In this document: positions 1-6,296 of the stretch, piece after piece
How positions within the stretch are numbered: the stretch's first letter is position 1
How the letters are laid out: each line of letters begins with the position of its first letter
Origin: a virus
Length of the DNA: 29,418 nucleotides
Direction: 5' to 3' (one strand)
IMG/VR virus record: IMGVR_UViG_3300011116_000308
Coordinates: 1 to 29,418 of that record
Program-made: the position numbers and the translations under genes
The notes under the pieces: model-generated
The model's database searches: none
The model's input: only the letters and a program-made list of their open reading frames with translations
Told to the model about the DNA's origin: nothing

Positions 1-61
1 AACGTTCGCGGTTATTATCGTAAGTTGTTAATGCTTTCATTAACATCTCATCAATTTGCAT
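1..61 (-). CDS. Partial small ORF, hypothetical (N-terminus only)
   Basis: The first 20 codons of a leftward gene that runs off the left edge; it begins MQIDEMLMKALTTYDNNRER. An AAGGGAG ribosome binding site sits 8 nt before the ATG. The start lies inside the end of the upstream gene, whose TGA stop is at 51-53, an 11-nt overlap of the kind seen throughout this operon. Too little is visible to assign a function. Confidence 0.65.
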   Translation of the reverse strand, partial: MQIDEMLMKALTTYDNNRER

Positions 62-299
62 TTACTTGCTCCCTTTTTTGTAGTTGTGTATCTACCAACT
101 CTTTGAATTGTTGGTAAGCCTCTCCATCTATATCGTCATTTACTTCCATACCTGTTACAACGTTGTCCCATTCAGTGTCGGTTAATACAGGTTCATCTTC
201 TGTTTGCACTTCTGCATCTTCTCGGAGATAAATAAGGCAATAAACTTGTTCTTGCCTATCTAACTCTTGCAATATATCTATTGCTTGATATACCTTCAT
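51..299 (-). CDS. Hypothetical acidic phage protein (82 aa)
   Basis: I do not recognise a family. The protein is small and acidic, with an N-terminal VYQAIDILQELD helix followed by a Glu/Asp-rich middle and a polar C-terminus, so it is probably soluble. A GAAGGG ribosome binding site lies just before the ATG at 299. It is part of the dense leftward early operon, 12 nt after the coiled-coil gene and overlapping the next gene at the window edge. Confidence 0.75.
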   Translation of the reverse strand: MKVYQAIDILQELDRQEQVYCLIYLREDAEVQTEDEPVLTDTEWDNVVTGMEVNDDIDGEAYQQFKELVDTQLQKREQVNAN

Positions 300-311
300 T
301 TTGTATCCCTT

Positions 312-650
312 CTATATGTCTAATGAAGCCCTAACGGAAGTTCCGATAGAGCGTGCAATATCTACTTGTGTGCGGATACGCATTGAGTTACCTCTGGCGG
401 CTTTCACAACTGCTTCTGCCGCATTTAACGCTTTATATTGCTCTTGACAATTTATTAAAGCGCAATCTTGAATATCTTGAACACGCATTTTTTCGGTAGA
501 TAACTTCATACGAGAGTGTGCCATTTCAATTTCGTAATCTGTTTTTGCTCTGTGATAAGCGTGTTCTGCCTTTTCAAGAAATTCGTGGGCTTCATCAACC
601 TCGCGGCTAAGTGTTGCCAACCTATTCTCTATTGCTTGTGGGGTTACCAT
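312..650 (-). CDS. Conserved phage coiled-coil protein (112 aa)
   Basis: Almost wholly helical and charged, with Leu/Ala heptad-like spacing (IENRLATLSREVDEAHEFLE, then AEAVVKAARGN) and a short C-terminal segment RTQVDIARSIGTSVR. This layout resembles a small coiled-coil protein found in early regions of actinobacteriophages; its function is unknown to me. A very strong ribosome binding site, AGGAAAGGAG, precedes ATG 650 and lies inside the preceding 46-aa zinc-ribbon ORF, suggesting translational coupling. Confidence 0.8.
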   Translation of the reverse strand: MVTPQAIENRLATLSREVDEAHEFLEKAEHAYHRAKTDYEIEMAHSRMKLSTEKMRVQDIQDCALINCQEQYKALNAAEAVVKAARGNSMRIRTQVDIARSIGTSVRASLDI

Positions 651-762
651 TCATTTTCTCCTTTCCTGAATTACCACATACATTGCACTGTGATATTGCG
701 GTTTCTTTCCAGTTACCGCAATACCAACAGCGATACTGCGGTTGATTAGGTATTACGGGCAT
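622..762 (-). CDS. Small zinc-ribbon protein (46 aa)
   Basis: A 46-codon ORF fills the gap between two larger genes. The protein starts MPVIPNQPQYRCWYCGNW and carries two CxxC knuckles (Cys12/Cys15 and Cys26/Cys29) 10 residues apart, the geometry of a treble-clef or rubredoxin-like zinc ribbon. It starts inside the end of the 78-aa gene and ends 29 nt inside the coiled-coil gene. A GGGG tract about 10 nt upstream could serve as the ribosome binding site. The cysteine pattern makes a chance ORF less likely, but the overlaps keep confidence moderate. Confidence 0.6.
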   Translation of the reverse strand: MPVIPNQPQYRCWYCGNWKETAISQCNVCGNSGKEKMNGNPTSNRE

Positions 763-982
763 TGTTTGCAACCCCAACAATTATGATGAGTGCTTCATCT
801 TGCGTAAAACCTGCCATTTGTAGGTTTCCATAAAGTTCAAATAATCTATCTACCGAAATGCCTAATAACGGCGTGTCATTTGATACCTTTTTTATTGTGA
901 TTTTACTAGTGGTTGTTGTGTTTGTGTTACTTAGATTAGTTAAAAAATCCAACCAATCTTCTCCTGTATTTATGTGTGCCAT
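746..982 (-). CDS. Hypothetical protein (78 aa)
   Basis: Family not recognised. The N-terminal half is Asn/Thr-rich (LSNTNTTTTSK) and likely a linker. The C-terminal half (SVDRLFELYGNLQMAGFTQDEALIII) looks like a compact two-helix unit of the kind seen in small phage proteins whose last helices read AGFTxDEA. An AAAGG ribosome binding site lies 6 nt before ATG 982, and the gene follows the 105-aa gene by 2 nt. Confidence 0.75.
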   Translation of the reverse strand: MAHINTGEDWLDFLTNLSNTNTTTTSKITIKKVSNDTPLLGISVDRLFELYGNLQMAGFTQDEALIIIVGVANNARNT

Positions 983-984
983 TT

Positions 985-1302
985 TTAACCTTTCATTGTT
1001 CTTAGTTCAAATATGCCGTCCCACTCTGGGTGGCGTTCCAATATGAGCCGTGCGTAATACGGAACATAATTATTATTAATCTTGAAATCAGAATTAGGGT
1101 CATCTGTTTGCAAGTAATAATTCCAGCGCAAAACCTCTACCAGCATTTTCATACCGATTTTGCGCCTTCCCTTTTCAACCATTTGTGATGTCATTGTTTC
1201 TAACACTTTATACACCTGCGGATTAAGTCTGTTAAATTCTTCAAACTTATCCGCAGATGTAAGTGCAGTATTAAAATCAAGAAACCAAGTGTCGTTAGTC
1301 AT
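985..1302 (-). CDS. Conserved phage protein next to RecT (105 aa)
   Basis: A compact protein with a conserved-looking core: EFNRLNPQVYKVLETM, GRRKIGMKMLVEVLRW and a C-terminal NNNYVPYYARLILERHPEW. The same arrangement (NP.V, then G..K..I..L.E.LRW, then NN.Y..YAR) occurs in many phage early regions next to recombination genes. I know no assigned biochemical role. I chose ATG 1302, which overlaps the RecT stop as ATGACTAA; a GTG 12 nt further upstream is possible but would add only four residues. Confidence 0.82.
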   Translation of the reverse strand: MTNDTWFLDFNTALTSADKFEEFNRLNPQVYKVLETMTSQMVEKGRRKIGMKMLVEVLRWNYYLQTDDPNSDFKINNNYVPYYARLILERHPEWDGIFELRTMKG

Positions 1303-2095
1303 TTGACTTAGCACTTTCTAAAGTAGATTTTCTCTCCATAATTTCTGCTCGGAGAGTGGTCATTTCATTAGTTGCTCGGTCTGGAAATTCATTATCCAAT
1401 TCCGATTTGTAGTCAGTAAATACTTTGCGCAATAAATCTAAATCATCAATTTTTTTGATATTTTGTGCAGTATCTTGATAATTTGCAATCATATGCGGAG
1501 TTTCAACTGGCTTTGGTTTAGATAGTTCAACAACTGCCGCAATCGGCGATGGTGCAACTTCTACCTGTTCCATTTCCTCTGACGTATAAATTCCACTTAG
1601 GTCATTTGGAAACGCTTTACGTAGTGCTAATGCTTCTGCGCATTTAGCAATCATTAAGTCGGGCATTTTTTTCCATATTGGGCTATTAGCGTTGTAACTA
1701 TCAAATTTTGCTACCGCCCATAACGGTTCAACAAAACCCTTTCGCAATACGCCAACTTTTGCGGCAATCGGTGGAGTTTTTTCCAGCCATATATCTGTCC
1801 ACGTTCCATCTTCGCCACACCAATACGGTCCAACTTGTCCTGCATATTCGCCTGAACGTTGTGCCACGATACGCAAACCATCAATAGACGATTGAATGGT
1901 GTATCTACCACCGCGTTCAATCATATAAATTTGGCGTGCAAATGGGTCAAGCCCAGTTCGTTGGGCGTAGTGCAAAAACACCGCTAATTCTGCTTTAGGT
2001 GCGTTTGCTAACCCGATTTGTTTCAAGGCGGCTAACTGTTGGTCGTCCCAAAAGTTTTGCTCGCCATTTACTGCAAGTGCTGAGTTATTACTCAT
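1295..2095 (-). CDS. recT: RecT-family single-strand DNA annealing protein
   Basis: RecT/Bet-type recombinase that anneals complementary single-stranded DNA during phage recombination, normally with a partner exonuclease. The N-terminal half has the family signature: VFLHYAQRTGLDPFARQIYM, then GRYTIQSSIDGLRIVAQRSGEY, and later DLMIAKCAEALALRKAFP before GIYTSEEM. The final ~80 residues are a charged, probably flexible tail. At 266 aa it is a normal length. A GGGAG ribosome binding site lies before ATG 2095, and the 55-aa upstream gene stops directly against the start. No exonuclease partner is seen in the window; it may lie to the left. Confidence 0.93.
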   Translation of the reverse strand: MSNNSALAVNGEQNFWDDQQLAALKQIGLANAPKAELAVFLHYAQRTGLDPFARQIYMIERGGRYTIQSSIDGLRIVAQRSGEYAGQVGPYWCGEDGTWTDIWLEKTPPIAAKVGVLRKGFVEPLWAVAKFDSYNANSPIWKKMPDLMIAKCAEALALRKAFPNDLSGIYTSEEMEQVEVAPSPIAAVVELSKPKPVETPHMIANYQDTAQNIKKIDDLDLLRKVFTDYKSELDNEFPDRATNEMTTLRAEIMERKSTLESAKSND

Positions 2096-2263
2096 TTATT
2101 TCTCCCTTGTTTGTATTTGGTCATCATTTATGTATATGCGCCCTGTTGTTAAACCTTCTTCAAGCGCATTTGTTATATCGCGTAGTAAAGGCGAGTTGTG
2201 GATACTCGCTAATACAGTAAGTTCCACAACCCAACCTTCAACTTCATTAACCGTGAGTGCCAC
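2096..2263 (-). CDS. Small ORF between two early genes (55 aa, GTG start)
   Basis: This ORF exactly fills the gap between the 65-aa gene (stop 2266) and RecT. It starts with GTG and reads MALTVNEVEGWVVELTVLAS, continuing to a charged C-terminus, and its TAA abuts the RecT ATG with no spacer. The amino-acid composition is protein-like. The ribosome binding site is weak (AAAGAA), so translation may be coupled to the upstream gene. I recognise no family. Confidence 0.62.
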   Translation of the reverse strand: MALTVNEVEGWVVELTVLASIHNSPLLRDITNALEEGLTTGRIYINDDQIQTREK

Positions 2264-2265
2264 AG

Positions 2266-2463
2266 TTATTCTTTGTCTTCCCTTGCAACTCTCACTCGGA
2301 GAATTTGTGGTTGTAAATCAGCCAAATTGAGTGCGTCTAACACTCTTTCTTCGGCTAAATTGCGCAGTTCCTTATTAATTTCCGCGCCCTTTAGTTTTTC
2401 CACGTTTGATGTTGGAATAGGTATCTCTACCGATACCAACACTTTCACCGTTCCTGTTGCCAT
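2266..2463 (-). CDS. Hypothetical protein (65 aa)
   Basis: Small protein with a beta-like N-terminus (GTVKVLVSVEIPIPTSNVEK) followed by an amphipathic helix (INKELRNLAEERVLDALN) and a second strand (PQILRVRVAREDK), probably a small alpha/beta fold. A GGAAGG ribosome binding site lies 7 nt before ATG 2463. It is the first gene after a 67-nt gap carrying two palindromes, so it may start a RecT transcription unit. Family not recognised. Confidence 0.78.
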   Translation of the reverse strand: MATGTVKVLVSVEIPIPTSNVEKLKGAEINKELRNLAEERVLDALNLADLQPQILRVRVAREDKE

Positions 2464-2484
2464 TATTTACCTTCCTGTAAATAT

Positions 2485-2526
2485 CTGCTCACAATTTGTG
2501 TGCAGAAACTTGTTTGAATTAAACAA
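2485..2526. promoter_or_regulatory. Two adjacent DNA dyads, operator-like
   Basis: In the 67-nt gap upstream of the RecT gene cluster there is a 21-bp dyad (2485-2505) with arms CTGCnCACAA and TTGTGnGCAG, followed after 4 nt by a second dyad (2510-2526) with perfect 6-bp arms TTGTTT and AAACAA. The first has a centre too tight for a good RNA hairpin, so a protein-binding operator is more likely than a terminator. I see no convincing promoter hexamers beside it, so the role is inferred only from symmetry and position. Confidence 0.4.
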
Positions 2527-2530
2527 ATGC

Positions 2531-2764
2531 CTAAATCCAATGCACTTTGCACTCGGTTGTAGTTGCATTTGCCCGTAAATCGCAATCCCATTGAATATGT
2601 AATGTAATTTGCGATAGTAAAAACCCACCAATAAGTGCAGATACGAATAAAACTCTGCGACCACGTAGAGTTAATTTGATGGGGTTTTCATTAAGTGTGT
2701 TAGTAGCCAACATCGCTACTGCGAAAATAAAAGCGAAAATAACGCTTAAAACTATTTCTGCCAT
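2531..2764 (-). CDS. Small membrane protein with two transmembrane helices (77 aa)
   Basis: Starting at MAEIVLSVIFAFIFAVAMLA the protein has one hydrophobic helix at about residues 3-21, a basic loop (KLTLRGRRV) and a second helix at about 36-53, then a polar tail with two cysteines (Cys60, Cys71 region). I chose ATG 2764 because GGAGG lies 8 nt upstream; longer upstream reading frames have no such site. Topology by the positive-inside rule would place the RGRR loop in the cytoplasm. Function unknown; small early membrane proteins of phages sometimes act in host takeover or superinfection control, but nothing here shows that. Confidence 0.72.
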   Translation of the reverse strand: MAEIVLSVIFAFIFAVAMLATNTLNENPIKLTLRGRRVLFVSALIGGFLLSQITLHIQWDCDLRANATTTECKVHWI

Positions 2765-2809
2765 TTGGGTTGCCTCCATTGAATATGTTAATTGATATAT
2801 GGGATTTGT

Positions 2810-2877
2810 CCAGTAATTAAAAAGTGCAAGTCGCGTAACTACTGTTCTGCCTATTAGTAGATACGCAACTTGCACTT
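2810..2877 (-). terminator. Intrinsic terminator after the DUF932 gene, leftward
   Basis: Inverted repeat with 16-nt arms (2822-2837 and 2862-2877; core AAGTGCAAGT/ACTTGCACTT) containing one mismatch, with an inner CTACT/AGTAG pairing in the loop. Read leftward, the stem is followed directly by a TTTTTAATT tract, as in a rho-independent terminator. It separates the DUF932 gene from the small membrane protein gene. Confidence 0.75.
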
Positions 2878-2904
2878 AATTGTTAATCAGTTGTAGGAAG
2901 TCCA

Positions 2905-2965
2905 TAGGCGGTTTAGCACTTAGAGGGGTTACTTAACTATTACCCAACCTAAACTAAACCGCCTA
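2905..2965 (-). other. Long stem-loop directly after the DUF932 stop codon
   Basis: Perfect 12-bp arms TAGGCGGTTTAG (2905-2916) and CTAAACCGCCTA (2954-2965) enclose a 37-nt loop. The TTGTAGG at 2891-2897 can also pair with CCTACAA at 2962-2968, so two mutually exclusive folds exist. No U tract follows, so it is not itself a canonical terminator; together with the terminator at 2810-2877 it could be an mRNA 3'-end stabiliser, an attenuator or a short structured RNA. Confidence 0.6.
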
Positions 2966-2980
2966 CAACGAACCTATGAC

Positions 2981-3991
2981 TTATAGCAGATTAAGAACCT
3001 TGTTCTTGAAGTTATCTCCTGCGCCAGTAACAATTCTGATAGCCCTTGCAGTTTCAGGATTTTTGTCCCGAATTGGCTTAGCCCAATCAGAATATTCGGT
3101 GAACGCGTTATATGCCGCCCACTTAGTTCCTGCAATATTGGATTGTGTAGGTGCTTTCCACAATCCGTTAAGAGTTCCACGTGCGGTTTCTGTCAGTGTT
3201 ACTGCGCGTGGGCTTTCAGGGTCATCAATTGGAAATACATTCTCAACTAATGTATAAAATTCCTTATCGGTCATTTTCTGACTAATAAGATTATTTGCCA
3301 TTGCTTCAAATGACTCGGTGTATTTCCAAGTCAATTTAAGCGTTTCACGTGCGGCTTGGATTTTACTGTCCACTTTTGGTGTGTGGCGTAATGTGAAAGT
3401 GGATTTAGCACTTTGTATTGCCGCCGTTAAAGTGTTCTGGCAAACCACGCGGATAGGAGTAACTAGAACATTAAATGAAGATGTTCCATCGTGTGTGTTC
3501 CAAGCCATTAAATATAAATCAACGGCATCTACACCGCCGATTTGTAACCCTTCTGGCATTTTCATAGTCATAAAAACTTTACGACCATTATCAATACTGC
3601 CAGCAGTTTCAAATACGGCGCCACTTTCATCGGCTACCGCATTAAGAAACGAAAACGCTTGCAGGTTCTGAACTGGTGTGTAACGATTACCCACAACTCC
3701 AAGTGCTTGTGCCTTGTTTGTCTTTGGGTGATAGCGGTAAGTCATAAACTTATCCGCAAATGTAATTTCTTCCATTGACCCTTGTTCCATAGCAGAATTA
3801 CCGAACATTGGAACCATTGTCGTAACTGGGTCATCAGATTTAATCACCTGCCAATCAAGTTGTGCAGTTTTTAGCGCATCTTCTGCGGTTAATGCGCCTT
3901 CTGTAACGGTGCCTAGTTTGTGCCAAGCAACCTCTCTTGCGGAAAAGAAGGCGGAAGTTCCGTCTGCAAATTCCTCTAGTCTGTGTGCCAT
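2981..3991 (-). CDS. DUF932 (TIGR03299-type) phage/plasmid protein
   Basis: A 336-aa protein with the layout of the DUF932 family found on phages and plasmids: an N-terminal WHKLGT segment, then TYRYHPKTNKAQALGVVGNRYTP-like core with VGNRYTPVQNLQAFSFL, an AWNTHDGTSSFNVLVTPIRV segment with VVCQNTLTAAI, and a helical C-terminus ending KNKVLNLL. The biochemical role of the family is unsettled; its frequent neighbourhood with recombination and replication genes, as with RecT here, suggests a DNA-metabolism role by inference. Start ATG 3991 overlaps the stop of the 111-aa gene (TAATG). It ends at a double hairpin and terminator. Confidence 0.88.
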   Translation of the reverse strand: MAHRLEEFADGTSAFFSAREVAWHKLGTVTEGALTAEDALKTAQLDWQVIKSDDPVTTMVPMFGNSAMEQGSMEEITFADKFMTYRYHPKTNKAQALGVVGNRYTPVQNLQAFSFLNAVADESGAVFETAGSIDNGRKVFMTMKMPEGLQIGGVDAVDLYLMAWNTHDGTSSFNVLVTPIRVVCQNTLTAAIQSAKSTFTLRHTPKVDSKIQAARETLKLTWKYTESFEAMANNLISQKMTDKEFYTLVENVFPIDDPESPRAVTLTETARGTLNGLWKAPTQSNIAGTKWAAYNAFTEYSDWAKPIRDKNPETARAIRIVTGAGDNFKNKVLNLL

Positions 3992-4326
3992 TATGCCTTT
4001 ATCCCTTCAGTTATTGGTGCATTTTGTTGGTTTATTGCGTATTGCATTTCATTACGCAATTCTATGTGTATTACTTCTTGTGTTAATTCAGAAGCAACGC
4101 TTACTGCGGCTTGGTAATTTAAGCCGTTAAATACGGGGCGCGGTGGTCGAACAAACTGATTTGTAAATCTTTGTTCGTTATACCATCTAACCCATAATTC
4201 ATAATCAACTACCAGATATTCACCAGACTTTGCAAACCCTGAACGTCTGCAAGCCTCGTTGTAATGTCCATCTGGACCGCAAGTGATAAATGATTGTTGT
4301 TCGGTGCGTGAATTGAAATTAGTCAT
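3991..4326 (-). CDS. Hypothetical protein (111 aa)
   Basis: Starts MTNFNSRTEQQSFITCGPDG and contains a hydrophilic middle rich in Arg, Trp and Tyr (DYELWVRWYNEQRFTNQF), ending in a helical segment. I recognise no family. ATG 4326 was chosen because it overlaps the previous stop (ATGACTAA) and follows a GAGG motif; the long upstream extension in this frame is only a shadow of the previous gene. Translational coupling to both neighbours is likely. Confidence 0.75.
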   Translation of the reverse strand: MTNFNSRTEQQSFITCGPDGHYNEACRRSGFAKSGEYLVVDYELWVRWYNEQRFTNQFVRPPRPVFNGLNYQAAVSVASELTQEVIHIELRNEMQYAINQQNAPITEGIKA

Positions 4327-4813
4327 TATCTTCAACCTCAAAATCTTCCACTTCATATGACTCAGATGTTTCTTCCATTTCATCATCATTGAGATTGTGA
4401 GAGATACGGATATCAAAATCGCCATCTGAGATGTCATCATCTGTCCAATCAAGCGGAACATTGAATTCATATTCTGCTTTAACGGTAAATGTAACTTTGA
4501 TAGATTTTGTAAGTTCAATATTGAGTTCCTCTGCTAATTCTTTAAGGTCATCAATATCAACTGCATCTTCCTTTACTTTATCTTTAATGAATTCCTCTAC
4601 CGCATTACGAGTGTTGATGTATTTGGCTTGGTTTTCATTTGCGCGGTTTTCTTGTCTTGCCGCTTTTACTTTTAGACTATCTGTTTCGTCAAGTAAGCGT
4701 GTAATTTCATCAACGATTTGTAAAGATGTCATTGTTTTAACAATTTCATCTGCGCGTTGTTGATTGTTAAACGCTTCTGCTGGTATTGATGTGATTTGTT
4801 CATTGGTTGTCAT
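4319..4813 (-). CDS. Acidic coiled-coil phage protein (164 aa)
   Basis: Residues about 20-100 form charged helices (IVDEITRLLDETDSLKVKAA, then NAVEEFIKDKVKEDAVDIDD) that should form a coiled coil. Residues ~105-125 look like strands (SIKVTFTVKAEYEFNVPLDW), and the last 40 residues are extremely acidic (EDFEVEDND end). AAAGGG lies before ATG 4813; an upstream ATG at 4882 would run through the intergenic hairpin and is less likely. No family recognised; the acidic tail is compatible with DNA mimicry or a chaperone-like role, but that is speculation. Confidence 0.75.
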   Translation of the reverse strand: MTTNEQITSIPAEAFNNQQRADEIVKTMTSLQIVDEITRLLDETDSLKVKAARQENRANENQAKYINTRNAVEEFIKDKVKEDAVDIDDLKELAEELNIELTKSIKVTFTVKAEYEFNVPLDWTDDDISDGDFDIRISHNLNDDEMEETSESYEVEDFEVEDND

Positions 4814-4875
4814 TTTTATTATCCCTTTTTTTATTTTTAACCATTTGCCGATGAGAGGCTCATCAGTAGTGCCGA

Positions 4876-4932
4876 ATAGCACTAGATAGCACTTGTGAAA
4901 ATTAAAAAACTGCTGACTTCCGCAAGTGCTAT
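4876..4932 (-). other. Inverted repeat in 125-nt intergenic gap, with T tract
   Basis: Perfect 10-bp arms ATAGCACTTG (4886-4895) and CAAGTGCTAT (4923-4932). A second partial copy of the left arm, ATAGCACT, lies at 4876-4883, so two left arms compete for one right arm. In the leftward transcript a TTTTTT tract lies within the loop rather than after the stem. This could be an attenuator-like switch or a regulator site; the gap holds no gene. Confidence 0.45.
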
Positions 4933-4938
4933 TTCGCC

Positions 4939-5154
4939 TTATTGATGTTGATTATGAATTGCGTATAAACCAATTGCGTTACTACTTTCAACTAATTGGT
5001 CTGCAATCTTCATTGCCATATCGTGATTTTGAGAAGCAATTGCTCTGGCAAATATCTCTGGTGCTAATAAGAGAAACGCCAAATCGGATTCAATATTTGT
5101 AACTGGTATTGACGGACAGTTACATTGGCTGGGTAATTTAATTACTTCACCCAT
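4939..5154 (-). CDS. Hypothetical protein (71 aa)
   Basis: Starts MGEVIKLPSQCNCPSIPV; the rest is a helical segment (LAFLLLAPEIFARAIASQ) followed by MAMKIADQLVESSNAIGLYA. I used ATG 5154 because it overlaps the upstream stop as TAATG, implying coupling; ATG 5172 (six residues longer) is an alternative. Family not recognised. It is moderately hydrophobic but has no clear transmembrane helix. Confidence 0.65.
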   Translation of the reverse strand: MGEVIKLPSQCNCPSIPVTNIESDLAFLLLAPEIFARAIASQNHDMAMKIADQLVESSNAIGLYAIHNQHQ

Positions 5155-5360
5155 TACGCCACCGTTACCCATCTATGAACCATTGCAATTAAGTTGTCAT
5201 AATCTCCACTCATACTGTCCATTGAGTATTGACTTAGTTCCTGTTTGGTTGCGCCAGCATTTTTTAACGCTTTTTGAACTACGCCCATAATTTCAAATGC
5301 GTTTTCAGTAAGTGTTAAGTGAACAACTGCCTGTGGATACTTAGGTGTTACTTTATGCAT
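5154..5360 (-). CDS. Conserved small phage protein (68 aa)
   Basis: The pattern NAFEIMGVVQKALKNAG, then a helix QELSQYSMDSMSGDYDNLIA and a terminal HRWVTVA matches a small protein I have seen repeatedly in phage early regions (NAFxIxGxVxxALxxAG...SGDYDxLI). Its role is unknown to me. A GGAG ribosome binding site lies 8 nt before ATG 5360, which overlaps the end of the 125-aa gene by 8 nt. Confidence 0.8.
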   Translation of the reverse strand: MHKVTPKYPQAVVHLTLTENAFEIMGVVQKALKNAGATKQELSQYSMDSMSGDYDNLIAMVHRWVTVA

Positions 5361-5730
5361 TTACTAACTCCTTTTCTGTCTCAACTAATGCGGTGTAATA
5401 AGCCGCTTTAATTTGATTTGATGTTGTAGAGAAACCACGCTTTTCACACAATTGATTCATACGTTTTAGAAACTGTGCTGATGTTGTATTTGCAACGTTA
5501 GTTGAAAGACCAATACGGCGCCTTACATCTTCTAACGTGATGTTGTCATCACCAGTAATTAACGCATAAACTTTAATGCGTGCGTAAAATTCACCGCAAT
5601 TTGTATCGGTGATTTCACCTAAATCCACGACCATTGTTAGAAAGTAGATGCTTTGTGTGGTTGGGAAATTTGCGTCTGTGTTTAATTCTTCCCAATTAAC
5701 GCAATTGCTGATATTTGTGTGTAGTGCCAT
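5353..5730 (-). CDS. Hypothetical protein (125 aa)
   Basis: A protein with an N-terminal WEELNTDANFPTTQSIYFLT segment, a helix EFYARIKVYALITG, and a C-terminal half that looks like small helices (LEDVRRRIGLSTNVANTTSA, then FLKRMNQLCEKRGF). The C-terminal part could be a winged-helix or helix-turn-helix-type unit, but I cannot show it. A GAAAGGG site lies 9 nt before ATG 5730. Neighbouring genes overlap downstream. Confidence 0.72.
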   Translation of the reverse strand: MALHTNISNCVNWEELNTDANFPTTQSIYFLTMVVDLGEITDTNCGEFYARIKVYALITGDDNITLEDVRRRIGLSTNVANTTSAQFLKRMNQLCEKRGFSTTSNQIKAAYYTALVETEKELVNA

Positions 5731-5794
5731 TTTGTTTTTGTCCCTTTCTTAAAAAACTGCCTACGATTTGCAGACAATTTGTATTGCTATTTAT

Positions 5795-6031
5795 TTACTT
5801 ACTTATTTCTTGTTGAAACTTTGCCCAAGTATCACTAAATGATTCTTTAGTTGATGAGTGTTCTGCCTTAATTAAAAATAAATCTTGGCGGAAACGTGGA
5901 TTATCTTGTCCAAAAGCGCCGACTAGCATCATTGTTAATACTTCAAGTCCTTCTGTTGCTTCTGGGTGATATTCTTTTGCGGTAACTATTAAGTGTGCTA
6001 TTACCTCGTAGTGTGTTTTTGTTAGTGCCAT
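5795..6031 (-). CDS. Hypothetical helical protein (78 aa)
   Basis: Mostly helical: HYEVIAHLIVTAKEYHPEAT, then EGLEVLTMMLVGAFGQDNPR and a polar C-terminus with DTWAKFQQEISK. The composition resembles small phage early proteins that begin with a long amphipathic helix. The stop of the upstream gene lies directly against the ATG. A GAAGG motif lies just upstream. No family recognised. Confidence 0.72.
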   Translation of the reverse strand: MALTKTHYEVIAHLIVTAKEYHPEATEGLEVLTMMLVGAFGQDNPRFRQDLFLIKAEHSSTKESFSDTWAKFQQEISK

Positions 6032-6208
6032 TTAAGCCACCTTCTTCCCTTTGTATGTGGTCATATATTTACTTTTTGTAACTGTCCATTCGGTTACTTT
6101 TACTTTGTGATTGTGTTTAGTTAGTAACGCTTTTGCTTCTTTTACTGTTTTCTTTTCTGCGCTTTTCCAACCGCAATCGCAGAAAGATTGATATACGATT
6201 TTTGCCAT
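6032..6208 (-). CDS. Small Cys-containing protein (58 aa), first gene of the left arm
   Basis: Starts MAKIVYQSFCDCGWKSAEKK; a CxCGW motif is followed by helix KEAKALLTKHNHKVK with two histidines, so a single small metal-binding unit (CxC...HxH) is possible. The C-terminus is very basic (Lys-rich), which would suit nucleic-acid binding. GAAAGGG precedes ATG 6208; the upstream ATG at 6241 has no ribosome binding site. It is the first gene reached by leftward transcription from the large intergenic region. Confidence 0.7.
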   Translation of the reverse strand: MAKIVYQSFCDCGWKSAEKKTVKEAKALLTKHNHKVKVTEWTVTKSKYMTTYKGKKVA

Positions 6209-6244
6209 TTTTGTCCCTTTCGTTAATAGGCGTTCCATCATCAG

Positions 6245-6296
6245 TTACGGCGTGCCTAGTGCCGTAAGACCACGCCAACTTTTAGTGTTAGCGTGG
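6245..6296. repeat. Two tandem stem-loops upstream of the left-arm operon
   Basis: Stem one: TTACGGC (6245-6251) with GCCGTAA (6261-6267), loop 9 nt. Stem two: CCACGCCAAC (6270-6279) with GTTAGCGTGG (6287-6296), one A-C mismatch, loop 7 nt. They lie 2 nt apart, just before the first left-arm gene. Neither is followed by a T tract in the leftward direction, so they look like leader structure or the 3' end of an RNA rather than a plain terminator. Confidence 0.6.

Noticed and set aside
2765-2875. Longer start of the small membrane protein at 2875
   Set aside because: It would read through the terminator stem; the GGAGG site points to 2764.
4327-4518. Extended N-terminus of the 111-aa protein from ATG 4518
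   Set aside because: This stretch overlaps the real acidic protein in another frame; Met-rich composition and the ATGACTAA overlap favour ATG 4326.
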